The notes: generated by a model from the letters alone, not told the origin. DNA of 64,000 bases from Micromonospora costi (GCF_003626655.1 NZ_RBAN01000009.1:1-64000), one strand, 5' to 3'. Shown: positions 52,052-60,497, numbered from the stretch's first letter. Made by a program: numbers and translations.

Positions 52052-52645
52052 TCAGCTGTTCCAGTGCTGGGCGACCAGGTCGGCGGCCTGCTGCTCCCAC
52101 TGCGCGTACGCGTCGGGGTAGGCCGACACCTGCACCGTCTGCGCGGCGTCGGTCAGCGGCATGTTCTGCCAGCCGTCGACCTGCTTGAGGCCCTTCTGGA
52201 ACGCCATGGTCGAGTAGATCGGGTCGGTGATCTGCTCCGGGGTGCCCCAGCCCGAGCTCGGGCGCTGCTGGAACAGGCCCAGCGAGTCGTGGTCGTTGGC
52301 GTCACCCAGGTGACCCAGGTTCTCCAGCTTCGACTCCTGCAGGCTCGTGGCGATCGAGATGACCGCGGCCCGCTCGTCCAGGCCCGACTTCTTCGTCGCC
52401 GCGATGATCGCCTTGACGTTCGCGGTCTGCTCGTCGTTCAGGGTGATGTGCGACTGGTTGCCCTGCGTGCCGTGGGGGATGAGCTTGGCCTTGTCCACGG
52501 TCGGCTTGTCCGACTGCACGACGGCAACGGGCTTCAGGTCGTGGGTGGGGGTGGCGGCGTGGGCGGCGATGGGGCCGGAGGCGACACCACCGGCGAACGC
52601 CAGACCAGCGATACCGAGCACGCTCTTACGCAGCATGGTGTTCAT
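52052..52645 (-). CDS. Secreted lysozyme-like/transglycosylase-related protein
   Basis: A 197-residue exported protein. CGAGGAG precedes the ATG, and the signal peptide LRKSVLGIAGLAFAGGVASG ends near AHA (residue 30). After a charged linker comes a helical domain: LNDEQTANVKAIIAATKKSG, LDERAAVISIATSLQESKLE, NLGHLGDANDHDSLGLFQQR and PSSGWGTPEQITDPIYSTMA, ending with AYPDAYAQWEQQAADLVAQ. The LQES-SLGLFQQRPSSGWG pattern resembles the lysozyme-like fold of peptidoglycan-active proteins, with Glu in LQES at the catalytic position. In many actinomycetes such proteins are abundant in the culture fluid but biochemically unproven. It is monocistronic with two hairpins downstream. Confidence 0.75.
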   Translation of the reverse strand: MNTMLRKSVLGIAGLAFAGGVASGPIAAHAATPTHDLKPVAVVQSDKPTVDKAKLIPHGTQGNQSHITLNDEQTANVKAIIAATKKSGLDERAAVISIATSLQESKLENLGHLGDANDHDSLGLFQQRPSSGWGTPEQITDPIYSTMAFQKGLKQVDGWQNMPLTDAAQTVQVSAYPDAYAQWEQQAADLVAQHWNS

Positions 52646-52825
52646 CGAAAGCTCCTCGGGGGTGAGACACCCGCCACGCCGTCGGGGGACGGCGAGCGGG
52701 TGCGAGCACCAACAGGCGCCCAAACGAAAAGGGGGGAAAGGTCTTGGGGGTTCCGGGGCGGCCATAGGGGGGTTGGCCTGCGCCCGGGGGTTCCGGCGCA
52801 ACGGGTGGGCGGGTGCTCCACCGCG

Positions 52826-52996
52826 CCGGGTCCGTCTGCAACGACCGGCGGCCCACCATCATTCCCGGGGCCATGCACTCCGGCCGGGTCCACGTTTAAC
52901 GACCGGGGCTCCGCGATCATTCCGCAGGCCCTCATGCGGCCGGGTCCGTGTCTAACGACCGGCGGCCCGCCATCATTCCCGGGGCCATGTGCTCGG
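52826..52996. repeat. Three degenerate tandem repeats of about 57 bp
   Basis: Units begin at about 52826, 52884 and 52940. Each contains CCGGGTCC, then AACGACCGG, then ATCATTCC, with spacing kept to 1-2 bp. Units 1 and 3 are closest to each other; unit 2 has diverged. They do not encode a repeat protein in any frame with a start signal. Confidence 0.8.
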
Positions 52997-53199
52997 CCCG
53001 GCGTCCTGGCGGGGTGGTTCCTCAGCCGTCGGGCATAGTCAACGCCCCCGACCCGCCGACGATTCCGGCCCCGGGATGCCACCGGTCACACCCACAAACC
53101 ACCCACACCACCCAGCCCGCCACGAGCCACCGACCGGCAATCGGCCCGCCCGCCGCGCCCAGGTCGCACGCGCGCGGCCGCCGATCTCCTCACGAGCGT

Positions 53200-53235
53200 G
53201 ATGCCTCAGAGGCATACATATGCCTCTGAGGCATC
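53200..53235. repeat. Nested palindrome (two inverted repeats forming a larger one)
   Basis: Two 15-bp palindromes, ATGCCTCAGAGGCAT (53201-53215) and ATGCCTCTGAGGCAT (53220-53234), are 19 bp apart and together make a 17-bp-arm inverted repeat with a 2-nt centre. No T-run follows. Further ATGCCTC half-sites lie at about 53250. It could be an operator, recombination site or cruciform element. Confidence 0.85.
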
Positions 53236-53653
53236 GCCTCACGGCCGGAGATGCCTCGCCGTCGGCGCGCTAACCGGGCACACGCCCCAAACCCGCCGCA
53301 CGGAACCGGTGATCGACTCGACATCCTGGAAGTCGCGGTGTCCACCGCATCCGGACACCGCGACATACACGCAACCCGTGTCGATCATGGCCCTCACGCA
53401 GCCGGCCGGCCCCCAGCGAACCCCCGGGCGAGCCGGCGAGCCGGGGCGCCCACAGCGGCGGGGCGCATGCAGGCCGGCGCGCATACATGCCGGCGCGCGC
53501 AGACGAGCCGAAGCGCGCAGGGAGGCCGGGGGCCGGCCATGAAAGGCATGATCCCCACCAGATCGCCGATATGGCGGTGTCCCAGCCGCCTCGACCCGGG
53601 CGTATCGGCGAAACGGAGTCGATCAAGCGCGCGAGGGCGTGACCTCGTACGTC

Positions 53654-54298
53654 TCAGGTGCCCAGGTAGCGGAGGATCGCGAGCACCCGGCGGCTGTAGC
53701 CCACCGCATACGACAGGTCGAGCTTGTCGAAGATGGCGTTGACGTGCTTCTCCACGGCGCTGAGCGACACGTGCAGCCGCTCGGCGATCGCCGCGTTCGT
53801 GTGGCCCTGCGCCATGTGGTGCAGGACGTCCCGTTCGCGCGGCGTGAGCCGGGTGAGTGGGTCCGTACGGTCGGAGCCCGCGACCACCTGGCGGACCACC
53901 TCCGGGTCGAGGGCGGTGGACCCGGCGGCCACCCGGTCCAGCGCGTCGAGGAAGTCGTCGACCTGCGCGACCCGGTCCTTGAGCAGGTAGCCGACGCCTT
54001 CCGGCCGGTCGGCGAGCAGTCGGCTCGCGTACCTCTTCTCGACGTACTGGGACAGCACGAGGACGCCGACGTCGGGCCGGCGGCGGCGGATCTCGAGCGC
54101 CGCGCGCAGACCGTCGTCGGTGTGGGTGGGCGGCATCCGTACGTCGGTGACGACAACGTCGGGTGGCTCCCGGTCGACGGCCTCGACGAGGTCGTCGGCG
54201 GTGCCGACGGCGGCCACAACCTGGTGGCCCTCGTCGGCGAGCAGCCGGACCAGCCCTTCCCGCAGCAGCGTCGAGTCTTCGGCGAGCGTTATCCGCAC
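53654..54298 (-). CDS. NarL/FixJ-type response regulator
   Basis: A 214-residue response regulator with a GTG start overlapping the kinase stop by 10 nt. The receiver domain has E7 and D8 in ITLAEDSTLL, phospho-acceptor Asp52 in VVVTDVRMPP, and the Lys in GYLLKDRV. The LuxR-type HTH is in LTRLTPRERDVLHHMAQGHT, NAAIAERLHVSLSAVEKHVN and AIFDKLDLS near residues 147-195. Phosphorylated dimer would bind DNA. The kinase and DedA genes are co-transcribed. Target genes are unknown. Confidence 0.93.
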   Translation of the reverse strand: MRITLAEDSTLLREGLVRLLADEGHQVVAAVGTADDLVEAVDREPPDVVVTDVRMPPTHTDDGLRAALEIRRRRPDVGVLVLSQYVEKRYASRLLADRPEGVGYLLKDRVAQVDDFLDALDRVAAGSTALDPEVVRQVVAGSDRTDPLTRLTPRERDVLHHMAQGHTNAAIAERLHVSLSAVEKHVNAIFDKLDLSYAVGYSRRVLAILRYLGT

Positions 54299-55425
54299 GG
54301 CAGCTCCGCCGTCACGGTCGTGGGTCCGCCGACCGGGCTGTCCACGTGGAGCCGACCGTCGAGCGCGGCGACACGGCGAGCCAGACCGGACAGGCCCCGC
54401 CCGGAGAGGTCGGCGCCGCCGGCGCCGTCGTCGCGCACCCGCATCCGGACCTGCCCCTCCCCCGCCTCGATCTCGATGGTGACGAGGGTAGCGGCGGCGT
54501 GTTTCGCGGCGTTGGTGAGCGCCTCGCAGGCCACGAAGTAGAGCACCGTCTCGGTCTGCCGGTCGGGGCGGGTCGGCAGGTCGCACCGGATCCGCACCGG
54601 CACGGCGGAACGCTGCGCCACCATGCCGAGCACCTCTCCGAGTTCGCTGTCCTCCAGCGCGGACGGGTAGACCCGGAAGGCCACCTCCCGGAGTTCCTCG
54701 ACCGCCCGCTGGACGTCTTCGTGGGCCTGGGTGATGAGGGCGTACGTCCGCTCGGTGTCCCGGCTGCGCCGGGCCCGCCCGAGGAGCATGCCGAGTGCGA
54801 CCAGCCGCTGTTGCAGCCCGTCGTGCAGGTCGCGCTCGATCCGCTGGCGCTCGGCGTCCACGGCGGCGATGACCCCGGCCCGTGTGGTGGCCAGTTCCCG
54901 GACGCGCGCCTCCAGCGCCGCGCGGGTGCCCCGGCCGAGCAGTGACCGGGCGAGCCGGAGGTCCAGGGCGCCCACGCTGGCGATGGCCTGCACGTTGAGC
55001 AGCAGCAGGATCGCGCCGATGAGCACCTGGAGCAGGAAGTCCGTCACGGTCACGTCACCGCGCAGCGCGGCGGACAGCAGGATCCAGGCGAGCACCACGC
55101 CGATCGCCAGCACCCCGAACGCCAGTGCCCCGAGCAGGCCGGGCAGTAGCCGGGCCGCCAGGTAGCCGACCTCGCGCCCCCCGGTCGTACGCCCCGGCGG
55201 CAGTTCGTCGCCGGCGCCCAGCAGCCGGGCGAGCCGGCGGCGTTCGAGCCGGACGAGCGTCGCGGCGTACCCCCTGACGGCGGCGCCAAGCCGGCGCCGG
55301 GCCGGCGGCACGAGCGCGGCCCCGGCGCCGGCGACGGCGGCGACGAGCAGGAAGACCAGGTCGGCGAGGGCGGTGAGGACCCCGAGGGCGACGCCGAGGA
55401 CGACGCGTCCGGTGGGCAGGGTCAA
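54289..55425 (-). CDS. HisKA_3-type sensor histidine kinase
   Basis: A 378-residue kinase. The start is probably a TTG at 55425 overlapping the DedA stop (TTGA), because the region before the first helix offers no ATG or GTG in frame. Hydrophobic segments are VVLGVALGVLTALADLVFLL, LLPGLLGALAFGVLAIGVVL and FLLQVLIGAILLLLNVQAIA, giving a membrane sensor with little extracellular part. The phospho-acceptor His lies in RQRIERDLHDGLQQRLVALG. The ATP-binding domain has EALTNAAKHA and DDGAGGADLSGRGLSGLARR. It pairs with the NarL-type regulator. Rare TTG start and overlap keep its yield tied to DedA. Confidence 0.88.
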   Translation of the reverse strand: MTLPTGRVVLGVALGVLTALADLVFLLVAAVAGAGAALVPPARRRLGAAVRGYAATLVRLERRRLARLLGAGDELPPGRTTGGREVGYLAARLLPGLLGALAFGVLAIGVVLAWILLSAALRGDVTVTDFLLQVLIGAILLLLNVQAIASVGALDLRLARSLLGRGTRAALEARVRELATTRAGVIAAVDAERQRIERDLHDGLQQRLVALGMLLGRARRSRDTERTYALITQAHEDVQRAVEELREVAFRVYPSALEDSELGEVLGMVAQRSAVPVRIRCDLPTRPDRQTETVLYFVACEALTNAAKHAAATLVTIEIEAGEGQVRMRVRDDGAGGADLSGRGLSGLARRVAALDGRLHVDSPVGGPTTVTAELPCG

Positions 55426-56231
55426 CGCGCCCCGCCGTGGTCGTCGCCCCAGCCACCACTCCGGTAGAGGGTGCCCCGCCCGCTCGGGTCCGGCCCGACC
55501 ATCGTGCCGGTCTCGCCGGGTCCGGTGGGCTGCTCCGCTCCCCCGGCGGCCCGGCGGGCCCGGCGCAGGCGGGAGATCACGAACCAGCCGACGGCCGCCA
55601 CGCAGACGACGATGACGACGTTCTGCAACGTGCCGACGTACCCCTCGACGAGGTGCCAGTTGTCGCCGAGCAGGTAGCCGGCGAGTACGAACGTGGTGTT
55701 CCAGATCAGGCTGCCGAGCGTGGTGTAGAGGGCGAAGATGCCGAGTGGCATGCGCTCCACGCCGGCCGGTATGGAGATCAGGCTCCGGAAGATCGGAATC
55801 ATCCGCCCGAAGAAGACGGCCTTGACGCCGTGCCGGACGAACCACGCCTCGGTCCGGTCCACGTCGCTGAGCTTCACCAGCGGCAGCCGGGACACGACGG
55901 CCCGCATCCGGTCGCGGCCCAGCGTCGCGCCGATGCCGTAGAGGGCCAGGGCCCCCAGGAGGGAACCGAGGGTGGTCCAGAAGATCGCGCCGACCACGCT
56001 CATCCGCCCCTGACCGGCGACGAACCCGGCCAACGGCAGGATCACCTCGCTCGGGATCGGCGGGAAGAGGTTCTCCAGCGCCACGGCGAGGCCGGCTCCC
56101 GGCCCACCCAGTCTCTCGACCAGGTCGGTGACGTAGCCGACCACTCCGCCCTGCGGCGGTTCGGCGTCCGCCGCGAGGCTTCCCGTGGGGAGGTTACCCA
56201 TGGCGAGGAGGACGTGAGCGGTACGAATCAT
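55422..56231 (-). CDS. DedA-family membrane protein
   Basis: A 269-residue protein of the DedA/SNARE-associated family. The conserved block is LVERLGGPGAGLAVALENLF, PPIPSEVILPLAGFVAG with the key Glu, then FWTTLGSLLGALALYGIGAT, and the basic GRMIPIFRSLISIPAG re-entrant segment, followed by FALYTTLGSLIWNTTFVLAG and YLLGDNW. These features fit undecaprenyl-phosphate or phospholipid flippases. The soluble C-terminal tail of 50 residues is Gly/Pro-rich. The ATG at 56231 is preferred; a start 10 codons later is possible. Operon linkage to a two-component system suggests envelope homeostasis. Confidence 0.88.
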   Translation of the reverse strand: MIRTAHVLLAMGNLPTGSLAADAEPPQGGVVGYVTDLVERLGGPGAGLAVALENLFPPIPSEVILPLAGFVAGQGRMSVVGAIFWTTLGSLLGALALYGIGATLGRDRMRAVVSRLPLVKLSDVDRTEAWFVRHGVKAVFFGRMIPIFRSLISIPAGVERMPLGIFALYTTLGSLIWNTTFVLAGYLLGDNWHLVEGYVGTLQNVVIVVCVAAVGWFVISRLRRARRAAGGAEQPTGPGETGTMVGPDPSGRGTLYRSGGWGDDHGGAR

Positions 56232-56336
56232 GGGCCCCACGCTACGAACCGAACCTGGGAGGCGACCATGAGGCCGTCCTCCCGGTCCGACGGCGAGACC
56301 GCAGCGCGCGGGGTGCGGAAAACCCCACCCCGTCGC

Positions 56337-56407
56337 CGATCATGCAGTCGTGGTGGCCGTTCTGTCCGCGTCCACGGCCTTTGCGGGGCACCACAACTGC
56401 ATGATCG
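56337..56407. repeat. Dispersed 71-bp inverted-repeat element, copy 1
   Basis: Arms of 19 bp (CGATCATGCAGTCGTGGTG and CACCACAACTGCATGATCG) with one C-A mismatch flank a 33-bp centre. An element of identical length with identical arms and an unrelated centre occurs at 61717-61787. It lies between the kinase gene end and the DedA start. Confidence 0.9.
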
Positions 56408-56448
56408 ACGCAGCCGGGGGCGGGGCGGGCCGGGGCGGGGCAACGGGG

Positions 56449-57909
56449 TCAGCCGTTGTTGCGGCTTGAGGAGACGTCCAGACGGTCCAGGAGGTCGTCG
56501 AGTCGCTCGCCGACGTCCGACGAGAGGCGGTCCCGCTCGACGGCCTCGGCGATGCGCTCGCGCAGGTCCTCGACCCGCTTGTCCCGGTCCTTCGGCTTGC
56601 CCCGGAACAGGTCGGTGAGGTCGTTCCGCAGGTCCTCGACGGTGCGCCGGTCGATCTCGTCCTGCGCCTGGGCCTGCGCGAGGATCGCGACGAACTGGGT
56701 GGCGAGCTGCTGCAGACTGATCGGGCCGGGCTCCGCGGTGGTCGGTGACGGTGCCGCGCTGGTCGGGGGCGGGGTGTCGGGCGCCGCGGTCGAGGGCGGC
56801 GGGGTCCACGTCCCCGTCGTCGGGCCGGCCACCGACGGCGTGCCCCCGCCCTGGTCGCCGAGGTTCAGCATCACACCGAGACCGACGAGGAGCACCAGAC
56901 CGGCGGCCACCAGCGCGGCGATCGGGCCACGGGACCGCCGGCGCGGGCGGCGGGGCACGACGGCCGGCCGCGGGGTGACCGGCGCGCGGTCGACGAGGGT
57001 GGGCGGCTGCGGCGGTGCGACGGCCGCACGCCCGGCCGGCCGGGGCGGCACGACGGTGGTGGGCGGGTCGGCCGGCCCGACGGCGCCGAACCGGGTGGCG
57101 AGCTGGGCGGCGGTGGGCCGGCGGGCGGGGTCGGCGGCCAGGCAGGCGAGCGTGAGGTCGGCGATGTCGGCGGGCAGGCCGGCGATCCGCAGTGGCGGCA
57201 CCGGCGTACGCCGCTCGTGGACCTCGAGGGCGTCCTCCCAGCTCTGCACGGGCAGCGGCGCCCGCCCGGCGAGCGTGCGGTAGAGCAGCGCGCCGAGGGC
57301 GTACACGTCGCTGGCCGGGTCGGGTGGCCCCGCGGACAACCGTTCCGGGGCGAAGTACGCGGGCGTGCCCATGAGCGGCTCGCCGGTCTGCCCGGCCAGC
57401 GGGTGGTGCGGGCCGGCGAGCGCGGCGATACCGAAGTCCAGCACCTTGGCGCCGGTCTCGGTGAGCATGACGTTGCCCGGCTTGATGTCGCGGTGCACCA
57501 CGCCGATGCGGTGGGCGGCCGCGAGCGCGCTGGCGACCTGCCCGGCCACCCGGACGGCCTCGCGCCACGGGAGCGGGCCGCCGGCCAGCCGGTCGGCGAG
57601 GTTGTGGCCGTCGACCAGCTCCATGACGAGGTACGGCACGACCTCGCCACCGGCGAGCGTCGCCTCGCCGTAGTCGTACACCTGGGTGATGTGTGGGTGG
57701 GTCAGCCGGGCGGCGGCGCGGGCCTCGCGCTGGATGGTGGCCCGCAGCTGCGGGTCGGTGGCGAGCTGCGCGGCGAGCGCCTTGACCGCGACGGGGCGGC
57801 CGAGCACCTCGTCCTCGGCACGCCACACCTCGGACATCCCGCCGAGGCCGATGCGCTCGTGCAGGACGTACCGGTCGTGCAGCCGGAGGGTGGATGCGAA
57901 CGGCGACAT
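56449..57909 (-). CDS. Membrane Ser/Thr protein kinase (PknB-like, no PASTA)
   Basis: A 486-residue kinase starting MSPFASTLRLHDRYVLHERI. The Gly loop is IGLGGMSEVW, the ATP Lys is 43 in VAVKALA, the catalytic loop HRDIKPGNV is near residue 141, DFG and the APE-like YFAPERL follow. After the kinase domain there is a Pro-rich linker, a transmembrane helix (GPIAALVAAGLVLLVGLGVM) near residue 325, a Pro/Thr stalk, and a charged helical extracellular region (about 385-486) with RTVEDLRNDLTDLF and RVEDLRERIAEAVERDRLSS. PASTA repeats are absent, so it does not sense peptidoglycan like PknB. The helical tail may be a dimerising or ligand-binding sensor. It stands alone. Confidence 0.92.
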   Translation of the reverse strand: MSPFASTLRLHDRYVLHERIGLGGMSEVWRAEDEVLGRPVAVKALAAQLATDPQLRATIQREARAAARLTHPHITQVYDYGEATLAGGEVVPYLVMELVDGHNLADRLAGGPLPWREAVRVAGQVASALAAAHRIGVVHRDIKPGNVMLTETGAKVLDFGIAALAGPHHPLAGQTGEPLMGTPAYFAPERLSAGPPDPASDVYALGALLYRTLAGRAPLPVQSWEDALEVHERRTPVPPLRIAGLPADIADLTLACLAADPARRPTAAQLATRFGAVGPADPPTTVVPPRPAGRAAVAPPQPPTLVDRAPVTPRPAVVPRRPRRRSRGPIAALVAAGLVLLVGLGVMLNLGDQGGGTPSVAGPTTGTWTPPPSTAAPDTPPPTSAAPSPTTAEPGPISLQQLATQFVAILAQAQAQDEIDRRTVEDLRNDLTDLFRGKPKDRDKRVEDLRERIAEAVERDRLSSDVGERLDDLLDRLDVSSSRNNG

Positions 57910-58128
57910 GGGAGTCCAGTGTGCCTGCCTCGCGTGGTCACCCACCACCCGCCGCGCCCGTTTGCGGCGCCGGCCGGCCCGTCCGTGCCCGGATGGCCGG
58001 TTACCGCGTCAGCCGTCCGGGGCACGCAGGGCGCTGCGGGCCGGACGGGAAGGCGGGGCGCCGGGGGCCGGACGGGAACGCGGGGCGGCGCGGGCCGGAT
58101 GCGGCGCCGGCCGCCCGGGGTGGACCGA
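57910..58128. other. Intergenic region with short direct repeats
   Basis: Two copies of GGGCCGGACGGGAA followed by GCGGGGCG, about 27 bp apart near 58038 and 58065, lie between the kinase start and the small coupled ORF. No gene or clear terminator is seen. Confidence 0.4.
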
Positions 58129-58332
58129 TCAGGAGCAGCGGGGCGCGGACGGGACGGGCCGGGGCTGGATGCGGTCGGCGAGGCGGCGCAGGGCGCCGGC
58201 CGCGGCCAGCCGCGTGGGCGCGAGCCGAGCCGGTCGGGGGTGCTCGGCGCGCACCGGCGCGTCGGGCCGGGCCGAGTTGACGTGCCGGGTGACGGCGTCG
58301 ATCGCGGTGACGAAGCCGGTGGCGCTTTCCAT
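58129..58332 (-). CDS. Small protein (67 aa) coupled to the third LacI gene
   Basis: I do not recognise a family. The ATG at 58332 lies 2 nt after the LacI stop and GAGGAG overlaps the end of that gene with ideal spacing, which suggests translational coupling. The product opens MESATGFVTAIDAVTRHVNS, an amphipathic helix, and continues with an Arg/Pro/Ala-rich chain (HPRPARLAPTRLAAAGALRR and LADRIQPRPV). No signal peptide or membrane helix is present. It may be a small modulator of the regulator, or a short enzyme-free accessory protein. Codon use is like that of its neighbours. It is short, so chance cannot be excluded. Confidence 0.55.
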   Translation of the reverse strand: MESATGFVTAIDAVTRHVNSARPDAPVRAEHPRPARLAPTRLAAAGALRRLADRIQPRPVPSAPRCS

Positions 58333-58334
58333 GG

Positions 58335-59402
58335 TCAACTCCTCGGGACGGGTCCGGTGGAGGTCCGGACGACGAGTTCGGTGGGCAGCAGAATGTGGCC
58401 GGCATCGGGGTCGGCGGGTGGGTCGAGCAGCAGTTCGGCGGCGAGGCGCCCCCTCTCCTCGGCCGGTTGGCGCACGGTGGTGAGGCCCGCCGCGGCGGCC
58501 TCGGCGATGTCGTCGAAGCCGGTGACCGAGATCGGCGGATGCCCGGCGTGCTGCGGCCCCGCCAGGGCGTCGAGAGCACCGAGGGCGAGCACGTCGGAGC
58601 AGGCCAGTACGGCGGTCGGCGGGTCGGGCCGGTCGAGCAGGCCGGCGACCGCCGCGGCGGCGGCCGGGCGGCTGTTGCCGCGCGCGGTGAGCACTGTCAG
58701 GTCCGGCCAGGCCACGCCGACCTCGGCGAACGCGTCGGCGAAGCCCGCGAGCCGGTCGTGGGTGGTGGGGCGTGGCACGACGTCGACGGTGGGCAGCCGC
58801 AGCGGACCGGACGGGGCGTCGGGTAGCACGGTGTCGCCGAGCAGGGCGACGCGCCGGTGGCCGAGCGCCGCGACGTGCGCGGCGATCCCCCTCGCGGCGG
58901 CCCGCTCGTCGATGCCGACGTACCGGATGTCGCGGCCGGCGGCGCCCAGGCGGGAGGCCGTGGTGACGAACGGCAGTCCGCGGTCGCGGATGGCGTCCAG
59001 GGCCCACGTCTCGTCGCCGACGCAGTAGACGCAGAAACCGTCGACCGCCGCGTTCTCCACGGCCGTGCGGGCGTCGGCGGAGGACTCGGACAGGGGCACG
59101 AGCAGCAGGCTCGTGCCGTGCCGCTCGGCCGCCGCGCTGACGCCGGCGAGGAAGCGGACCGCGAAGGGGTCGGTGAAGGCGTACGACAGCTGCGAGGTGA
59201 ACAGCACGCCGATGGCGCCCACGAAGCCGCGGCGCAGTGACCGGGCCGTCGGGTTGGGGCCGGGGTAGCCGATCGCCTTGGCCGTGTCGAGGATCCGCTG
59301 CCGCAGGGCGGCCGAGAGCTGGTCGGGGCGGGCGTACGCGTTGGACACGGTGCTGCGCGAGACGCCGACCGCGTCGGCCACGGCCTGGAGGGTGGGCTTC
59401 AC
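58335..59402 (-). CDS. LacI-family transcriptional regulator (third)
   Basis: A 355-residue LacI protein with a GTG start and AGAGGGGG upstream. The HTH is LQAVADAVGVSRSTVSNAYA at residues about 5-24. The core includes VGAIGVLFTSQLSYAFTDPF, GTSLLLVPLSESSADARTAV, GLPFVTTASRLG, LGHRRVALLGDTVLPDAP, TAVLACSDVLALGALDALAG and ISVTGFDDIAEAAAAGLTTV, ending ILLPTELVVRTSTGPV. It is not adjacent to any transport or catabolic gene, only a small coupled ORF. Two tandem operator-like repeats cover its promoter, so it controls itself and probably remote genes. Confidence 0.9.
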   Translation of the reverse strand: MKPTLQAVADAVGVSRSTVSNAYARPDQLSAALRQRILDTAKAIGYPGPNPTARSLRRGFVGAIGVLFTSQLSYAFTDPFAVRFLAGVSAAAERHGTSLLLVPLSESSADARTAVENAAVDGFCVYCVGDETWALDAIRDRGLPFVTTASRLGAAGRDIRYVGIDERAAARGIAAHVAALGHRRVALLGDTVLPDAPSGPLRLPTVDVVPRPTTHDRLAGFADAFAEVGVAWPDLTVLTARGNSRPAAAAAVAGLLDRPDPPTAVLACSDVLALGALDALAGPQHAGHPPISVTGFDDIAEAAAAGLTTVRQPAEERGRLAAELLLDPPADPDAGHILLPTELVVRTSTGPVPRS

Positions 59403-59412
59403 CGATCCCCCT

Positions 59413-59472
59413 CTGTATCGATTCAGAACTGTATCGATTCAGAGACTAGCGGGACGCGTCGACACGCGTCAA
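59413..59472 (-). promoter_or_regulatory. Promoter with tandem operators of the third LacI gene
   Basis: On the minus strand TTGACG (59467-59472) and TAGTCT (59443-59448) are 18 bp apart. Immediately downstream lie two exact copies of a 15-bp repeat (59413-59427 and 59429-59443), each holding the near-palindrome TGAATCGATACA on the minus strand (LacI type). The two sites are 16 bp apart and overlap the transcript start. Confidence 0.75.
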
Positions 59473-59503
59473 CACGAAAGAGCGCCGGAACCGGTCCGGC
59501 CGC

Positions 59504-60382
59504 CTAGAGTTGGTCGCGCAGCCGGCCGAGGAGTTCCGGAGTCCGCTCGGGCGGCTCCGCCTCGATGCAGAGCCGTTCCATGGCCAGCGCGTAGTGGTCG
59601 AGGTCGTCCCGCTTGTCCAGGTAGATGGCGCTGGTCAACTGTTCGATGTAGACGATGTCGGGCAGGTCCTGGTCGCCGAAGCGCAGGATGGTGAACGCGC
59701 CGCCGGCCGCCGCGTGCCCGCCCGCGGCGAACGGGATGATCTGCAGCCGGATGTTCGGCGAGCGTGTCGCCTCGATGAGCGCCGTCAGCTGGTCGCGCAT
59801 GACGTCCGGGCCGCCGATGGGGCGGCGCAACGCCGCCTCGTCCACCACGGCCCACAACTGCGGCGGGTCCGCCCGGCGCAGCAACTCCTGGCGCCGCATG
59901 CGCAGCGCGACCCGACGGTCGATCTCGTCGGGCGCGGCGGCGCCGTGCCCGAGCAGCACGACCGCCCGGGCGTACGCGGGCGTCTGCAGCAGCCCGGGAA
60001 CGAACTGCACCTCGTAGGTGCGGATCAGCGCCGCCGCGGCCTCCAGCCCCAGGTAGGACTGGAACCAGCTGGGCAGCACGTCGCCGTACCGGTGCCACCA
60101 GCCGGGGCTGTTCGCGTCCCGGGCGAGCGTGAGGAGCACCTCGCGCTCCTCGGCGTCGGTCACGCCGTAGAGCGTGAGCAGATCGGCCACGTCGCGTTCC
60201 TTGAACCCGACCCGGCCCAGCTCCATTCGGCTGATCTTCGACTCGGAGGCGCGGATCTCCCACCCGGCGCCCTCCCGGGTGACTCCGCTGGACTCGCGCA
60301 GTCGCCGGAGCTGGGCGCCGAGCAGCATGCGCAGCACGGTCGGCCCGGTTGTCGGGCCGCCGTCGGCGGGAACCATCGTCAC
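59504..60382 (-). CDS. HTH-DUF5753 (Scr1/WhiJ-type) DNA-binding protein
   Basis: A 292-residue protein starting at a GTG with GGAGGT 6 nt upstream. The N-terminal Xre-type HTH is LLGAQLRRLRESSGVTREGA, GWEIRASESKISRMELGRVG (residues about 19-58). The remaining 200 residues form the DUF5753 domain: WFQSYLGLEAAAALIRTYEV, QFVPGLLQTPAYARAVVLLG, LWAVVDEAALRRPIGGPDVM and IRLQIIPFAAGGHAAAGGAF. These proteins occur in large numbers in actinomycetes, usually beside a DUF397 gene, and some affect sporulation or antibiotic onset. Here the DUF397 gene is upstream on the same strand with a 115-nt gap. Confidence 0.9.
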   Translation of the reverse strand: MTMVPADGGPTTGPTVLRMLLGAQLRRLRESSGVTREGAGWEIRASESKISRMELGRVGFKERDVADLLTLYGVTDAEEREVLLTLARDANSPGWWHRYGDVLPSWFQSYLGLEAAAALIRTYEVQFVPGLLQTPAYARAVVLLGHGAAAPDEIDRRVALRMRRQELLRRADPPQLWAVVDEAALRRPIGGPDVMRDQLTALIEATRSPNIRLQIIPFAAGGHAAAGGAFTILRFGDQDLPDIVYIEQLTSAIYLDKRDDLDHYALAMERLCIEAEPPERTPELLGRLRDQL

Positions 60383-60497
60383 GTGCCGACCTCCGCGTAC
60401 CACGCCGGACACCGGCCCGGCCGACGAGTAAGCATGCCACGGACCGGTGGTGGGAGCACTCCTCCGCGCGGCGAGCCGTGGCCCGCCGGACGGCGGC

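Larger units (their letters stand above)
52646..53653. other. 1-kb gene-free stretch
   Basis: No frame here has both a ribosome-binding site and convincing protein character. It contains three degenerate 57-bp tandem repeats (52826-52996) and a nested palindrome (53200-53235). Base composition is lower in GC around 53190-53420. It separates the secreted lysozyme-like gene from the NarL-type regulator and may be a decayed insertion site. Confidence 0.55.

Noticed and set aside
52646..52900. A c-di-AMP (ydaO-type) riboswitch upstream of the secreted lysozyme-like gene
   Set aside because: Such riboswitches precede some actinobacterial wall-hydrolase genes, but I could not find the conserved core; a covariance-model search would settle it.
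53200..53235. A transcription terminator
   Set aside because: No T-run on either strand and no gene ends near; the doubled 15-bp symmetry fits a protein site better.
53251..53742. A 163-codon plus-strand frame in the gene-free stretch
   Set aside because: No ribosome-binding site, Arg/Pro-rich composition and overlap with the regulator gene end.
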